A stretch of DNA of 64,000 nt. Origin: Ypsolopha sequella (taxonomy: Eukaryota; Arthropoda; Insecta; Lepidoptera; Ypsolophidae). Positions within the stretch are counted from its first letter, which is position 1; every line of letters begins with the position of its first letter. The DNA is taken from positions 38,684,310-38,748,309 of the forward strand of contig OW203983.1 of NCBI GenBank assembly GCA_934047225.1, written 5' to 3'. Position numbers and translations under genes: made by a program. Below are positions 33,301 through 43,963 of this stretch, piece by piece. A model generated the notes under the pieces. The model ran no database searches and had not been told where the DNA came from. It worked only from the letters and a program-made list of their open reading frames with translations.

Positions 33301-34780
33301 AGAGGTGCGATTGTGTAAGAAAATAGTCATGAAATCGTATTCATTTGATAGCTTAAAACTAATCATTTCACTTGTCAAACGGCCAATTTGAATTGTCTAT
33401 GGTATTCATAGATGCTTTACGATTTGTATTGTTATTTTAGACAATGAGTGAATGATTTGTTAAGATTGACAGATAATTCGAATTGTCTAAGATTTTGTTA
33501 GTTCATCGCTAATGTCAAATGATTGCGGCGACTTGTTGTCTATGACAATCGTTTAACGGTAAGTGTTTTTGATTATTTTGGAATAAAATTAGGTAAAACA
33601 ATTTTTATTCTACCATTAAAATCAATAAATGATGTTCAATAAATTAAAATTGTGGAGCTTTTTAGTCAAAACCCTTGGCTTTGGCACAGAAATAAGAATT
33701 GTTTTACATATGAACACAGTTTGGGGTTATATTTTTGTAGGAAAGATATTATGAAAAGGTTTAGGGCAGTTCGGCCACAGATTAAAATATTTTTTCTTAC
33801 TTTTTAGGGTTCCGTACCCAAAGGGTAACCAACGGGACCCTATTACTTAGACTCCGCTGTCCGTCTGTCTGTCCGTCTGTCAACAGGCTGTATCTCATGA
33901 ACCGTGATAGTAAGACAGTTGAAATTTTCACAGATGATGTATTTCTGTTGCCGCTATAACAACAAATACTGAAAAACAGAATAAAATAAATATTTAAGGG
34001 GGCTCCCATACAACAGACATGTTTTTTCGCTGTTTTTATATATAATGGTACGGAACCCTTCGTGCGCGAGTCCGACTCGCACTTGGCCGGTTTTTGTATT
34101 TTGGTTCGGTTGCTATTTCGTCATACTAATATAATAAAGAAACATACTATAAAATAAAACACCGACCGATTCAAAAATATTTTGCAGTTGCAGTTGACTT
34201 GACACTTGAATTGATTCGAAACTATGACGCGTTATTATAACTACAAAACTCGGACGAAGACAAATAATACGATAAGATATAGCGCTGTCTTTTTCAGACA
34301 TCACATCTAGTAAAAAAAGGAATCCCGTGTCAAGCTCTTCAACTACATATACTGTTGAGTAGTAGTAAACTTATGCCACCACCTGGGGTCGAGCAGCTGA
34401 AACTCGGTTTTCCTTCAATTGTTGCGTTTGGTTATACGAGTTGCATGGAGATAAGTTTCGATTGAATTCTATGTTTTAAATTATAAAAATTAATTTTTGT
34501 GGTGGATTTAAAAAATGTAATCAAAAAGATCTATTATTTTTGTGTTTGACATAATTTTAAAGTAAATAAGTTATCAAATTTCATTTTACGTAGGTAGTAC
34601 ACAATAAAACGCAATTTCATTTCGCATTTTTTAAACCATCGGTCATTTCTAAACCTTCGGTTACTTTTCGGTCTTCATTTTATGGACAGTTTTACACAGT
34701 TCGAATTTGCCCTACACGATCCTTGACAATGGTATAGATTTATCATCTATGACCAACCTTACACAATCGCACCTCTTTAC
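33301..34780. mobile_element. TIR-bounded element, 1.48 kb, carrying a SINE
   Basis: AGAGGTGCGATTGTGTAAG at the left end has an exact inverted partner, CTTACACAATCGCACCTCT, at the right end. The interior includes a lepidopteran SINE (33805-34097) and, at both sides of it, repeated motifs around GACAAT and CTATGG...CATAG. No transposase frame is present. With the SINE removed the element would be about 1.2 kb. I could not find a target duplication, so the superfamily is open; the CAGAGG start at 33300 would fit hAT. Confidence 0.72.
33805..34097 (+). mobile_element. Lepidopteran SINE (GGGTTCCGTACCC type)
   Basis: The copy starts TTTAGGGTTCCGTACCCAAA and contains GACTCCGCTGTCCGTCTGTC, GGCTGTATCTCATGAACCG, AGATGATGTATTTCTGTTGC and GGGGGCTCCCATACAAC. 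It ends GGTACGGAACCCTTCGTGCG, GAGTCCGACTCGCACTTGG, CCGG and a T run. I know this as a very common repeat of moths and butterflies. Longer copies carry a 5S rRNA-like insert that is absent here. It supports the assignment of the window to Lepidoptera. Confidence 0.85.
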
Positions 34781-34895
34781 ATTACCAGAATACGGACGCC
34801 TCACAGAATAAGGTTGCGGGAAGCGCGCGGGGCGACTCGCTTGCAAGTGCGCCGCGCAGCAGGAATAAGACGATAGTTTTTTTCAAATACAGACT

Positions 34896-34984
34896 GTTCA
34901 CAGGTATTTTACCTCTGACAGCTGTTCTATGTCCAATACTTAAGAAACATTTTCGATCAGCCTAGAGGTAAAATAACTGTGAAC
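34896..34984. repeat. 89-bp hairpin
   Basis: GTTCACAGGTATTTTACCTC pairs with GAGGTAAAATAACTGTGAAC with one mismatch across a 47-bp loop. It lies just before an 8-cutter-like GCGGCCGCGGCCGC stretch at 34999-35012. Confidence 0.8.
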
Positions 34985-35032
34985 GATCTGTACCTATCGC
35001 GGCCGCGGCCGCTAACTCAATGATTCCCTTAT

Positions 35033-35996
35033 CGAAATAACACAAACACGTAAATGGAAAATATAATAAAAACTCAATAAAGGTTATGTTGTATTGTATA
35101 TGATTAACGGCTTTCTTCAATACAGCCGTAATAAGCTTAAAAGACAAACAAGTTAATACACAATCGAAATTACAAAGTATTTCAAATTGTTTATTCAAAG
35201 TTAATCAGTTATTGTTCATCAAGGTTCATTGATACTATAGTTGTGTCCTCAGATCATAATTTACACCCAGATTCGTTGAACCAGTTATCAGCGCAAACAG
35301 ATGGAGGGTAAAAAAATCTCCAGAAGAACGATTTAATATCTCAAGCGAACCTTGGCAAAAAGGTTCTAAGATCCCGAGCTAACTGGAGTTTCATTCAGGA
35401 TCACGTAGTGAACCAAAACCTCTGTCTGACATTTCCGGCAAGTTCGATATTATCTTTGGAACAATCAGATGGGTCATGTTTATAAATTCGTACCTTACGA
35501 TTTCGTACGAAAATGTTTATGAGATTGCATCGGAACTGGAAGCCGTTAAATTTTGAGTTTATGTGCCAAGATTTTTTAATTTTCTTGTCGTTTTTTTTTT
35601 ATTAAAGCATCACTTGTCTTCATTCGCATTGCGTAAATAAATCATTTTGTTATTTAAATTATTTTATCTTAAAAACTCACTTAGCCCGTAAGCTCTTTAT
35701 TAAACTTTAACTACATAGTTAATTATAATAGGGCAAAATAAATTTCTTTTACGGATAACAATGAAATCTTTACATCGAGATAGTGATTTGAGGAAACAAG
35801 AAAAGTACCTATGAACAACCTACCTTGATGAACAATAACTAATCAACTTTGATAAACATGAATTGAAATGAACAATTTGAAATACTTTGGAATTTAAATA
35901 GTGTGTCAACTTATTTGTCCTTTCAAATGATTACTGCTGACGATATACAAACAACACAACCTTTATTTGCAATTTACGTGTTTATATTGTTTCGCG
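35033..35996. repeat. 964-bp inverted repeat (fold-back)
   Basis: The left arm (about 35033-35280) pairs with the right arm (about 35770-35996). Landmarks are AACACAAACACGTAAAT with CAATTTACGTGTTTATATT, CAATAAAGGTTATGTTGT with ACAACACAACCTTTATTTG, ACAAACAAGTTAATACACA with TGTGTCAACTTATTTGTCC, and TCAGTTATTGTTCATCAAGG with ACCTTGATGAACAATAACTA. The loop is about 490 bp. No coding is present. Confidence 0.8.
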
Positions 35997-36127
35997 TTTA
36001 TATTAAAAGCGAAATTCAAAATAACAACCCAGACATATTGTAATAAAGTATTGTTTTGCTAATCTCACCATAATTAACTTGAGTAAATAGTGACAAGGGT
36101 CGCTATATTTTATCAATTGTTTTAATA

Positions 36128-36618
36128 AAGTTTTGTTACTTACATTTAGTAACACAACATATTAGTAACGAATACTGGAGACTGAACAATTCAGCTGCGA
36201 ATTTCTTACAAATAAGCTCCATTTGATATCCCAAACATACTATCTAAAGTTTAGTTACTTACGTATATTTAGTAACACAACATATTAGTAACGAATACTG
36301 CAGACTGAACAATTCAGCTGCGAATTTCTTACAAATAAGCTCCATTTGATATCCCAAACATATTATCTACAGTTTAGTTACTTACATATATTTAGTAACA
36401 CAACATATTAGTAAAGAGTACTGCAGACTGAACAATTCAGCTGTGAATTTCTTACAAATAAGCTCCATTTGATATCCCAAACATATTATCTACAGTTTAG
36501 TTACTTACATATATTTAGTAACACAACATATTAGTAAAGAGTACTGCAGACTGAACAATTCAGCTGTGAATTTCTTACAAATAAGCTCCATTTGATATCC
36601 CAAACATATTCTCTAAGT
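36128..36618. repeat. Tandem repeat, 4 x about 123 bp
   Basis: Four units begin near GTTTAGTTACTTACATATAT (the first lacks 4 bp). All contain TTTAGTAACACAACATATTAG, GACTGAACAATTCAGCTG, AATTTCTTACAAATAAGC and CATTTGATATCCCAAACAT. Units three and four are almost identical, including AAAGAGTACTGC, while the first two share AACGAATACTG, so the last duplication is the most recent. Confidence 0.95.
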
Positions 36619-37114
36619 ACTTGCAAAATTGTATGCTATGGACAAAGGGACGGATGGAGGATCGGAATAAAATATACTGGGTACCATGTTATGTTATGTA
36701 TGACGAAGCGCTACATTTTGTTTATGTTACTATGAAATATTTTCTTGCGATGGATGGTTCGATCGTAACCTAAAATATTTCCGTGCTGTAGGGCTATTTC
36801 GGCGAGGGAATTCGTTTTTTCCCGGATAAACGTCACTTGTGTTTTATTTGTAAATAAAATAAAACACAGTAAAATAAAATTTTAGTGAGATATATTTCGA
36901 GCCATTCGGGCCTGGCATAAGTCAACGAAAATTTTACTAATACTAATACTATACTGTTTCACTAAAATTTTATACAACTGTGTTTTATCTAATGCTAATC
37001 ATTTAAAAAGACAAATAGACAATATTTAATATTTATTTACATTTGTAAATAACAAGGATTAAAATTTTTACATTTATGTCATATTTCATCACTATTTCAT
37101 TCTATAATCTTAAT

Positions 37115-37400
37115 ATTTCGCCCGTTCGATACACGATTACTTTCAGTGTGGCAAAGACAGGCCTAAACTATGATATAACTAACATTTCAGTTGTTTTCGA
37201 CAATTCAACTTAAACCGAAATAAATATCGTACAAATATGATAATAATGTACACGGCCGTTGTATTAAAAACCCATCTCTCTGATTCAACAATAATGAATA
37301 AAAACACCTCAAAGTAGTGAGTTTTGAGCTGCCCGCTTCCACTGAGCAGGACAGACTAGTGTAAAATAAATGTGTTGGAGCAGGACTGATATCTCCGAAT
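37115..37400 (+). repeat. Dispersed repeat B-related tract
   Basis: CTTAATATTTCGCCCGTTCG, TACACGATTACTTTCA, AGACAGGCCTAA, then CTTCCACTGAGCAGGACAGA and GTGTAAAATAAATGTGTTGG, GAGCAGGAC match the flanks of the larger copy at 56885-57560 in the same order and orientation. The central part of the other copy (56975-57350) is missing here. Confidence 0.7.
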
Positions 37401-37623
37401 ACCCTGCCCTCAATGCCCTTTGCACACCGACGACGCGACGCTGCGAAACACGGGGAGCGAAACGGTAACGAAACTGCGATAAATCTGTCTCAATAAAATA
37501 TTTCCGATATAAAAACTATTCGTCTCGCTCTATTGGTCTATTTTCGCAGCGTCGGTGAACAAAAGGTAGATTGTTTTTTTGAGATGGAAGATTTTTCGAA
37601 TTTATAATTTTTATACATAACCT
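37401..37623. other. Short stretch without a recognised feature
   Basis: A CpG-containing stretch (GCACACCGACGACGCGACGC) near 37425-37445 recurs weakly as GCAGCGTCGGTGAAC near 37547, so there may be a small inverted pair. Confidence 0.45.
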
Positions 37624-37945
37624 AGCAGCGGTAGCTCAGGGGTAGAACGCTGGCCTCTCGATGTTGAGATCCAGGTTCGATCCCAGGTCAGGCACGCACC
37701 AATGAATTTTTTGGGATTCATGTGCATAGTATTTGTCCTACTTACCACTTGCTGAATGAACGGTGAAGGAAAACATCGTAAGGAAACCTGCATGCCCAAA
37801 AAAGCGTATATTTGTGCTTGAAGAACAGATAGGGTTCACTACTTATCACGTTGGGACGTAATAATCGTCGGTGAAACTCGACTTGCATTTCACAGTTCAC
37901 ACCTCTGACACCCCTTCAGGGATTCATGTCGTGACGATATATTTA
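37624..37945 (+). mobile_element. tRNA-derived SINE, near full length
   Basis: The head reads AGCAGCGGTAGCTCAGGGGT with an A-box-like TAGCTCAGGGGTAGAACG, and 30-35 bp later GATCCAGGTTCGATCCCAGG (B box). The body has CACCAATGAATTTTTTGGG, ACTTACCACTTGC, GGTGAAGGAAAACATCGTAAG and GGAAACCTGCATGCCC. The tail has CACGTTGGGACGTAAT and ACTTGCATTTCACAGTTCAC and ends near TCGTGACGATATATTT. Compared with 40596-40965 the tail lacks a stretch around GCGGGTTTACCGAGTGTGGG. Transcription would be by RNA polymerase III from the internal boxes; mobilisation would need a partner non-LTR element. Confidence 0.88.
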
Positions 37946-39844
37946 AAACAAGCTGATAAAGGCAATATATATATTTTTCGATATATTTTTTATTTATATA
38001 TATTTAATAACCTAAAAACAGCTATCAATAAAGCTTAAATAAATTACATTACATTGTAATAAGTAGGAATCCTAAACCGAACGCATACATTTTTTACGAC
38101 GTTTATCGTACTCGTGTCGTCGACGCGAGTCTCGCCCGAGACAGCATATTGCGTTTCGCGGTCGAAAAAACCATATAAAAAACCCAGTGTTGCGTTTCCG
38201 GGTGTGAAATGTGGTCGGCCCATTTGGTTTACTAAAAAAAAGATTTTTTTCTTCCTCTAGCGGTAGGTACTTTTAGTTTTTGTTCATGTTTTGGCTCACG
38301 TGTGTCTAGGTTGGTCCTTTAGGGAGTTGACTGGTGTAAGAATCTGATGATCTGCTTGCCACTCTGACAAGAATTATACTCTGTAACCTTCTTTACCTAT
38401 AAAAGCCTTTGTCACAATAAATCAGCATGAATGAAACATGAAAAAGACAGCATTGTCCAAGTTTTATTACTCAGCTTTCGAATGAGCGCAGAACAAAGGG
38501 TGTTGCAACACTTCAAATTGCTGCTGGTAACCCTATGTTGCAGTGTAATTTGCGATAACAGCTTTGTACCATTGATAAAAAGATATTTTTATCTTCATTC
38601 TTCCTAAAAAACATAGTCTAAAATCAGGAGCCCCCTCAGAGTGGGAAGGCAGGAGACAACCACTTCATTTAATCGTCTTATTCAGATGGTGATTTTTAGA
38701 GAAAATCAAGTGGAGGACATAATATGAAATCGTATTAATATTTTCTTAATTATGTTTAGTTTGAATGCAATTTAATTTTGCATTAGTTAGTTTGATTTCA
38801 TTTAATATTGATTCTATTCACAATATACTATTTTTAAAGGTATTTTGGAATACAAAACCCTCGAAATTCGCGGTACTTTTGGTTACAGTGTATGGCCATG
38901 GACCATGGATAGGTGTAATTTTCTATTATGAGTTTTATGATTAACATTTTGATTCAAATAATATACACGAATACCTACAGTAACGCCTATATGTACTATC
39001 ATAAGAGTTCTGTTACTTATTTATTAAATGTCAAAATGGATATTAATGTTTTATACCAAAATAATTATTGCACATTAAAAGTTTTATCCAAAAACTTTTG
39101 TATCAAAATTCACGAGATCTACTCAATAAATCATGTCTAACGGCCAGCCGCTCTTTTTGTAAATTTTTCGCGTTAACTTTAAAAAAGATATTTATCTACC
39201 AGAAAGGTGGAAGTCTTTTTTAACTATGAAATGATAAATGACGAACAAAAGTAGCAGATGATGGTGTTGTTGGTAGCACATTAGTTTGTTTTATACGTGC
39301 CAGGTTTATTATGATTACCATCGAAATAATAAAATTGCAATGTGGCTAATTCTTGGGCTATCCATTTATTTATAACATACATTTTTATATGTTTTTTCAA
39401 GGATTTCTCGAAATACATGCAATTAAATATAGCTAAACTTTATATTACCTACAATATACCTACAATTTGATATCCATATCGAGTTTTTATATAAAAAAAA
39501 AATTACTTCTTTTTTTTATATTACTCATTTGTGCTTAACTTTTTTTAAATTGCTATAGTATCCTGTGATTAGCCAGTTATGATCTATAATCGTAATTTTT
39601 TTCATATTTTTCAGTTTACCAGTTTCGTAGATAAGGGGGGAGACATATATATTTTTGTGGTTTTTTAAAGTTTCCTCGAAACCAGTGCCAGTAAATATGT
39701 GAAAGGATAAGTTTTTAAAATCAGTTTTTATAATCTGCAACATTATATCCATATTGTATTTTTAGGATAATATTTTTAATTTTTCTCACTTTTGTCTTGG
39801 AAATATTTTAAACAATTTAAAATTGTTCATATTTATTTACCGTG
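37946..39844. other. No recognised feature
   Basis: AT-rich DNA, with a CpG-richer patch at about 38095-38175 (TCGTCGACGCGAGTCTCGCC). The plus frame at 38928-39140 and the minus frame at 39525-39752 have no family motif. No repeat partner seen in the window. Confidence 0.5.
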
Positions 39845-40000
39845 GGCAAATTAATGCTATTTTTGTACCAAATTTCATGTATTTATCTTTAACGGTGCTA
39901 AAATTATGAGGCTGTGACATACGGACGGACGGACAACGGAGTCTCACCATAAAGTTTCTTTTTGTACCTTTTTGGTAATACGGAACCCTAAAAACGGAAA
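39845..40000 (-). mobile_element. Relic of the GGGTTCCGTA-type SINE
   Basis: On the minus strand the tract starts TTTTTAGGGTTCCGTATTACC and contains TGGTGAGACTCCGTTGTCCG, TCCGTCCG and a GTCACAGCCTCATAATTTT-type segment, which parallels the start of the SINE at 33805. The remaining part is too diverged to align by eye. Confidence 0.65.
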
Positions 40001-40554
40001 TTTTCGGTACTTATTAAAATTTCAAGTCAAATAAAATATACTGGCCAGATCGCCGCGCTGCCGTCATAGGGAAAAGTACCCAAGAGGCAGGCGGCGTTGC
40101 CTCCCTGGATAGCGAGGTTACCGGAGGCAGAGAATATAAAGTATTACTACGTAAAGAAGCGACACTCACCTCCCCGCGCGAATTTAACGTCCCCCGCGGT
40201 CCCCCGCAAGTTAGTGGAAATCTGGAGTCAGGCAGAGCTCGATTACCACTCGTTTGCTGCGCGCGTGTTTTGTTACAAAGTTTTGTAAATTATACTGATT
40301 TTTAATCAGTATGGTGCGTTATTGCAGTGTTTATGGATGCCTGGAAAACTTTTTTTCAAAAATTAGAATTGCGTGATCAAACCTTACAATTTCGTTCAGT
40401 AACGCATTTGGAACAATAAAATCAGTATTTATAACTTTCCATGTTTTGACAAGTTTTCATTTTTTTTCCAAAATTTATGTTTGAGTAGTTGTAAATTATA
40501 TGATGATCATTTATGCATACGAAACTATATAGGTACCTACTAAGCTTAGGCATA

Positions 40555-40577
40555 CTATATATATATATATATATATA
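40555..40577. repeat. (TA)n microsatellite
   Basis: Alternating A/T run about 20 bp upstream of the SINE at 40596. Confidence 0.9.
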
Positions 40578-40595
40578 CTTTTAAAGTAACGAAAA

Positions 40596-40965
40596 AGCAG
40601 CGGTAACTCAGGGGTAGAACGCTGGCCTCTTAATCTTGAGATTAAGGTTCGATCTCCGGGCGGGCATGCACCAATGAGTTCTTCGGAATTTACATAATGT
40701 GCATAGTACTCGTATTTGCTAATAGGTACTTACCACTTGTGAACAGTGAAGGAAAACATAGTAAGGAAACCTGCATGCCCTAAAAAGAGTGTATTTGTGC
40801 CCGAAGAACGATGATAGGGCTCACCACCCATCACGTTGGGACGTAATATTTGCAGGTGAAACGCGGGTTTACCGAGTGTGGGTGGACTGTGACTTGCATT
40901 TCAAAGTTCACACTCGGAACACATCCGACACCCCCCGGGGCATTCAGGTCGTAACGATTTATATA
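40596..40965 (+). mobile_element. tRNA-derived SINE, most complete copy
   Basis: The head is AGCAGCGGTAACTCAGGGGT, with B box AAGGTTCGATCTCCGGGCGG. Then come GGCATGCACCAATGAGTTC, ACTTACCACTTGTGAAC, GTGAAGGAAAACATAGTAAGG, CTGCATGCCC and CGAAGAACGATGATAGGG. The tail has TCACGTTGGGACGTAAT, CGGGTTTACCGAGTGTGGG, GACTTGCATTTCAAAGTTCAC and CCCCCGGGGCATTCAGG. It ends near GTCGTAACGATTTATATAC, next to a TA-rich stretch. At about 370 bp it serves as the reference for the other copies (1-170, 18787, 19285, 37624, 57885). Confidence 0.88.
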
Positions 40966-41015
40966 CATATATAAGGTTAAATAACATTATTTGGCAGAAC
41001 TCAAAACAAAGGTAG

Positions 41016-41130
41016 TACAGTGGAGACCACATCAAGCTATACACTTGCAGTACGACATTAGCTCCTATAGACAAGAATATAAGATAGGTACAAAGTGCAA
41101 TGTGTCTTACTTGATGCGGTCTCCACTGTA
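41016..41130. mobile_element. 115-bp mariner-like MITE
   Basis: TACAGTGGAGACCACATCAAG at the left and its inverted partner CTTGATGCGGTCTCCACTGTA at the right give about 21-bp inverted repeats with one mismatch. With the TA taken as target duplication (41016-41017 and 41129-41130), the element ends are CAGTGGAGACC, which fits Tc1/mariner-type non-autonomous elements (inference). Confidence 0.85.
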
Positions 41131-41348
41131 CTAGTCTATATGGACAACTGTTTGTATGGGAGCTAAGCGAAATTCTTAACTTTTTTTCACTTCCTCCTGT
41201 ACAAATTGCTCCGATCAGCTGACTCGTCCAGTATGGAAAGGTGAAAACGAATTTTAAGAATTTTTCACTATCCTATTAAAAAAAGTTATTCATATGGACA
41301 TGTTCTACATATGTTTCAAATTTCGTCAACTAATTGAATTTAACCTTG

Positions 41349-41380
41349 TATATATATATATACATATATATACATATATT
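41349..41380. repeat. TA-rich simple repeat
   Basis: TATATATATATA interrupted by ACATA units. Confidence 0.8.
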
Positions 41381-41603
41381 TTTTTAATACTGATTAATCC
41401 ACGGGGAACCAGAAATTGGACTACGCTAAAATTTAGGAAGAGAATCACATAAGTTGCTGACTTATATTGTGTCCCTCTCGGGCGACGACGCTCACACGAT
41501 TGCTGCCAGCCCTAGACTAGCTCACGCACACACACAAGCGTGTGGGGACAAGCCAGATGCGCGCGTGAGAGTGTAGGTAAATAACTTGAGCCTTGACTAT
41601 GAA

Positions 41604-41611
41604 GTGTCGGG
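41604..41611 (+). repeat. 8-bp target duplication, left
   Basis: GTGTCGGG directly precedes the CAGAGCTGTCA end of the element at 41612. The identical 8 bp follow the other end. Confidence 0.92.
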
Positions 41612-41890
41612 CAGAGCTGTCACATGGACCAAATATAAGCCCTAAGTTGGTCCGTTCAAATAGGACTCGGACCTGGTCCGATGGACTTTTATGGTGAGCC
41701 CTAAACTCCAGCGGACCGAACGGACTAGCCCTATTTCGGTAAAAAGCCGGTCCGGTCCGAGTTGGTCCGAAACAGTCCGTTAGATTACTTCAATAGAGTT
41801 ATGCAATAAATGCTGTGCTACAATTTGATAAATAGTCGAAAAAATGTCGTGTATTTTATTGAATAATATTGAAATACCTGAAAACTTCGA

Positions 41891-41995
41891 TTAAGAGGAT
41901 GGCATACCCTAGCAACTTTTTTTTAATTTCCGTCTAGCACAATAAGTCTAATGGCAAAGACCTTATTTGCTTTTCATAGAAGCGATTATATGTTG
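41891..41995 (+). mobile_element. TTAAGAGGATGG-type element, left end fragment
   Basis: TTAAGAGGATGGCATACCC, TAGCAACTTTTTTT, AGCACAATAAGTCTAATGGC and TTGCTTTTCATAGA are shared with 55855-55960 before the two loci diverge at TATATGTTGG. It sits inside the hAT element and abuts the palindrome, so the palindrome may belong to the inserted element rather than to the hAT element itself. Confidence 0.7.
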
Positions 41996-41996
41996 G

Positions 41997-43334
41997 AAAA
42001 AAAATTGTTTTGGCCATATCTTCGGAACGGAAGGTGGTACATCCCTAGGGGTCGGACCATAGGGTGCCAAAAAAGTTTTTTTTTTTTTTTAATTCGAAAC
42101 TTTAACCGCCCGTATCTCCTAGACGGCTTGAGTTAGACCCATGTTGGTGGGTGTCTAAGAAAAGGTCTCGCCGAAATCTAGCCCCCCCCAGTGTCAAAAC
42201 TTTAACGGCCCGTATCTCCCAAACGGCTGAAGCTAGACCCATGTTCATGGTACTCTAAGAAAAGGGCTCGACGAGCTCTAACTGAAAATGAAAAAAAAAA
42301 AGTCGAAAAAAAATATTTTTTTTTGCCAAAACTTTGATCAGCTATATCTCCCGAACCGTAAGTCCTAGCGAGTTGCGGTTTCGACTTTAGTGATCGGTTT
42401 GCCAAGGGCTTCCTGACCGCATAAAAAAATTTGACATTTGACAGGTTTTGACATTTTTTTGACAGGTCCAAAAAAGTGCTCCGATTCGCTTGAAACTCGG
42501 TATCAAGGGGCAAGTAGGGTCGGTGATTACGAATTCATTGTTAAATTTGTCACTTTTTGATAACCGACAAGGATTTTGACACATTTTTGAAAAAAATTTG
42601 ATCGGACTCGGCCTCGCTGGCGCGTTCTCCGTCCTCACATGCTCGTTTTTCGGCCTCGCTAGAAAGAGACACTTGAAGGCTCGGCCTTCGGTCTCGCCAT
42701 TAGATCCGAAGAAATGTCCGATCAAATTTTTTTCAAAAAAGTGTCAAAATCCTTGTCGGTTGTCAAAAAGTGTCAAATTTAACAATGAATTCGTAATCAC
42801 CGACCCCATTTGCCCCTTGATACCGAGATTCAAGAGAATCGGAGCACTTTTTTGGACCTGTCAAAAAAATGTCAAAACCTGTCAAATGTCAAATTTTTTT
42901 ATGCGGTCGGGAAGCCCTCAGCAAACCGATCACTAAAGTCGAAACCGCAACTCGCTAGGACTTACGGTTCGGGAGATATAGCCGATCAAAGTTTTGGCAA
43001 AAAAATATTTTTTTTTCGTTTTTTTTTTTTTTTTTTCATTTTCAGTTAGAGCTCGTCGAGCCCTTTTCTTAGAGTACCATGAACATGGGTCTAGTTTCAG
43101 CCGTTTGGGAGATACGGGCCGTTAAAGTTTTGACACTGTGGGGGGCTAGATCTCGGCGAGACCTTTTCTTAGACACCCATCAACATGGGTCTAACTCAAG
43201 CCGTCTAGGAGATACATGCGGTTAAAGTTTTGACATTAAAAAAAAAAAAAAAACTTTTTTGGCACCCTATGGTCCAACCCCTAGGGATGTACCACCTTCC
43301 GTTCCGAAGATATGGCCAAAACAATTTTTTTTTC
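41997..43334. repeat. 1.34 kb near-perfect palindrome
   Basis: The left arm 41997-42607 is repeated in reverse complement at 42717-43334, around a 110-bp spacer. Outer pairing is TTGTTTTGGCCATATCTTCG with CGAAGATATGGCCAAAACAA; inner pairing ends AAAAAAATTTGATCGGA with TCCGATCAAATTTTTTT. Because the arms are so alike, the same 112-codon frame appears on both strands (42387-42725 minus, 42598-42936 plus), differing in a few residues. Within each arm a module with CCCGTATCTCC and TAGACCCATGTT occurs twice. The spacer carries repeated CTCGGCCTCGCT and GCTCGGCCTTCGGTCTCGCC. Few differences and a few indels in A/T runs separate the arms. Confidence 0.93.
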
Positions 43335-43963
43335 AGTACATCCCTTGAAAAAAAAAAGGCAATTTTTCCCATCCCTAGTGATCGAGGACATCACTCGAAA
43401 AATTTTTCAAAACTCCCATACAACGACACGTCTAACTAAAATGTCAAAAAACCATGTCAAATGTCAAAAAATGTCAAATGTCAAGGTTTTTCCCCACTCA
43501 GTATTAGACAACTGACATTGTTTTCATACATTACTACCATGTCAAAAGACTCCTTCAAACTAAACAACCATATCAGTCAGTCAGTCAGTGAGTTACCGTT
43601 TTGTAGCTTTGTATATAGTCAAAACAAAATTAAGTATGGACAATATGAAGAAAATATGAATGAATACATACCTGCAAAACATATATTTCGATTCTTAGTC
43701 GTCAACTCGTCATCACATCCTTCGAATAACATTATTTTGTCATGCTATACTTGCATAAAACCATCCATAATCATTTCGTTACAGACAACGGACCAGCAAC
43801 GGACCAACGGACTGAACGGACTAACCCGAAGCCCGAAAAAGTCCGATCGGTCCGTGGTCCGCGGACTCGCTCACGGTTAAAAAAGTCCTATTTGATGATT
43901 TAGGACTTTTTATACGTTTTCGGTCTTTTACGGACTTTTTATTTGGTCCATATGACAGCTCTG

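Larger units (their letters stand above)
41612..43963. mobile_element. hAT-type non-autonomous element, 2.35 kb, with internal giant palindrome
   Basis: The ends are CAGAGCTGTCACATGGACC and the inverted partner GGTCCATATGACAGCTCTG, with 23 of the first 24 positions paired. They are flanked by identical 8-bp duplications. CAG ends and 8-bp duplication identify the hAT superfamily. Subterminal regions on both sides are rich in GGACC/GGTCC motifs (for example GGTCCGATGGAC at the left, CGGACCAACGGACTGAACGG at the right), as expected for transposase-binding repeats. No transposase frame is present; the plus frame of 139 codons at 43461-43880 covers the right subterminal region and has no domain. 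The centre is occupied by the palindrome at 41997-43334, and a fragment of another element (41891-41995) shares about 100 bp with 55855-55960. Confidence 0.92.

Noticed and set aside
34999..35012. CpG island or promoter around GCGGCCGCGGCCGC
   Set aside because: The GC-rich tract is only 14 bp within AT-rich flanks and no gene starts nearby.
37624..37690. Functional tRNA gene
   Set aside because: A and B boxes are present, but the sequence continues into a SINE body shared with five other loci and no acceptor stem forms.
42202..43049. Open frames of 79-112 codons on both strands in the palindrome
   Set aside because: They mirror each other because the arms are inverted copies. They consist of low-complexity and transposon sequence with no domain.
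43461..43880. 139-codon gene
   Set aside because: The frame covers the right subterminal region of the hAT element, including its GGACC repeats; no domain and no homologous copy at the left end.
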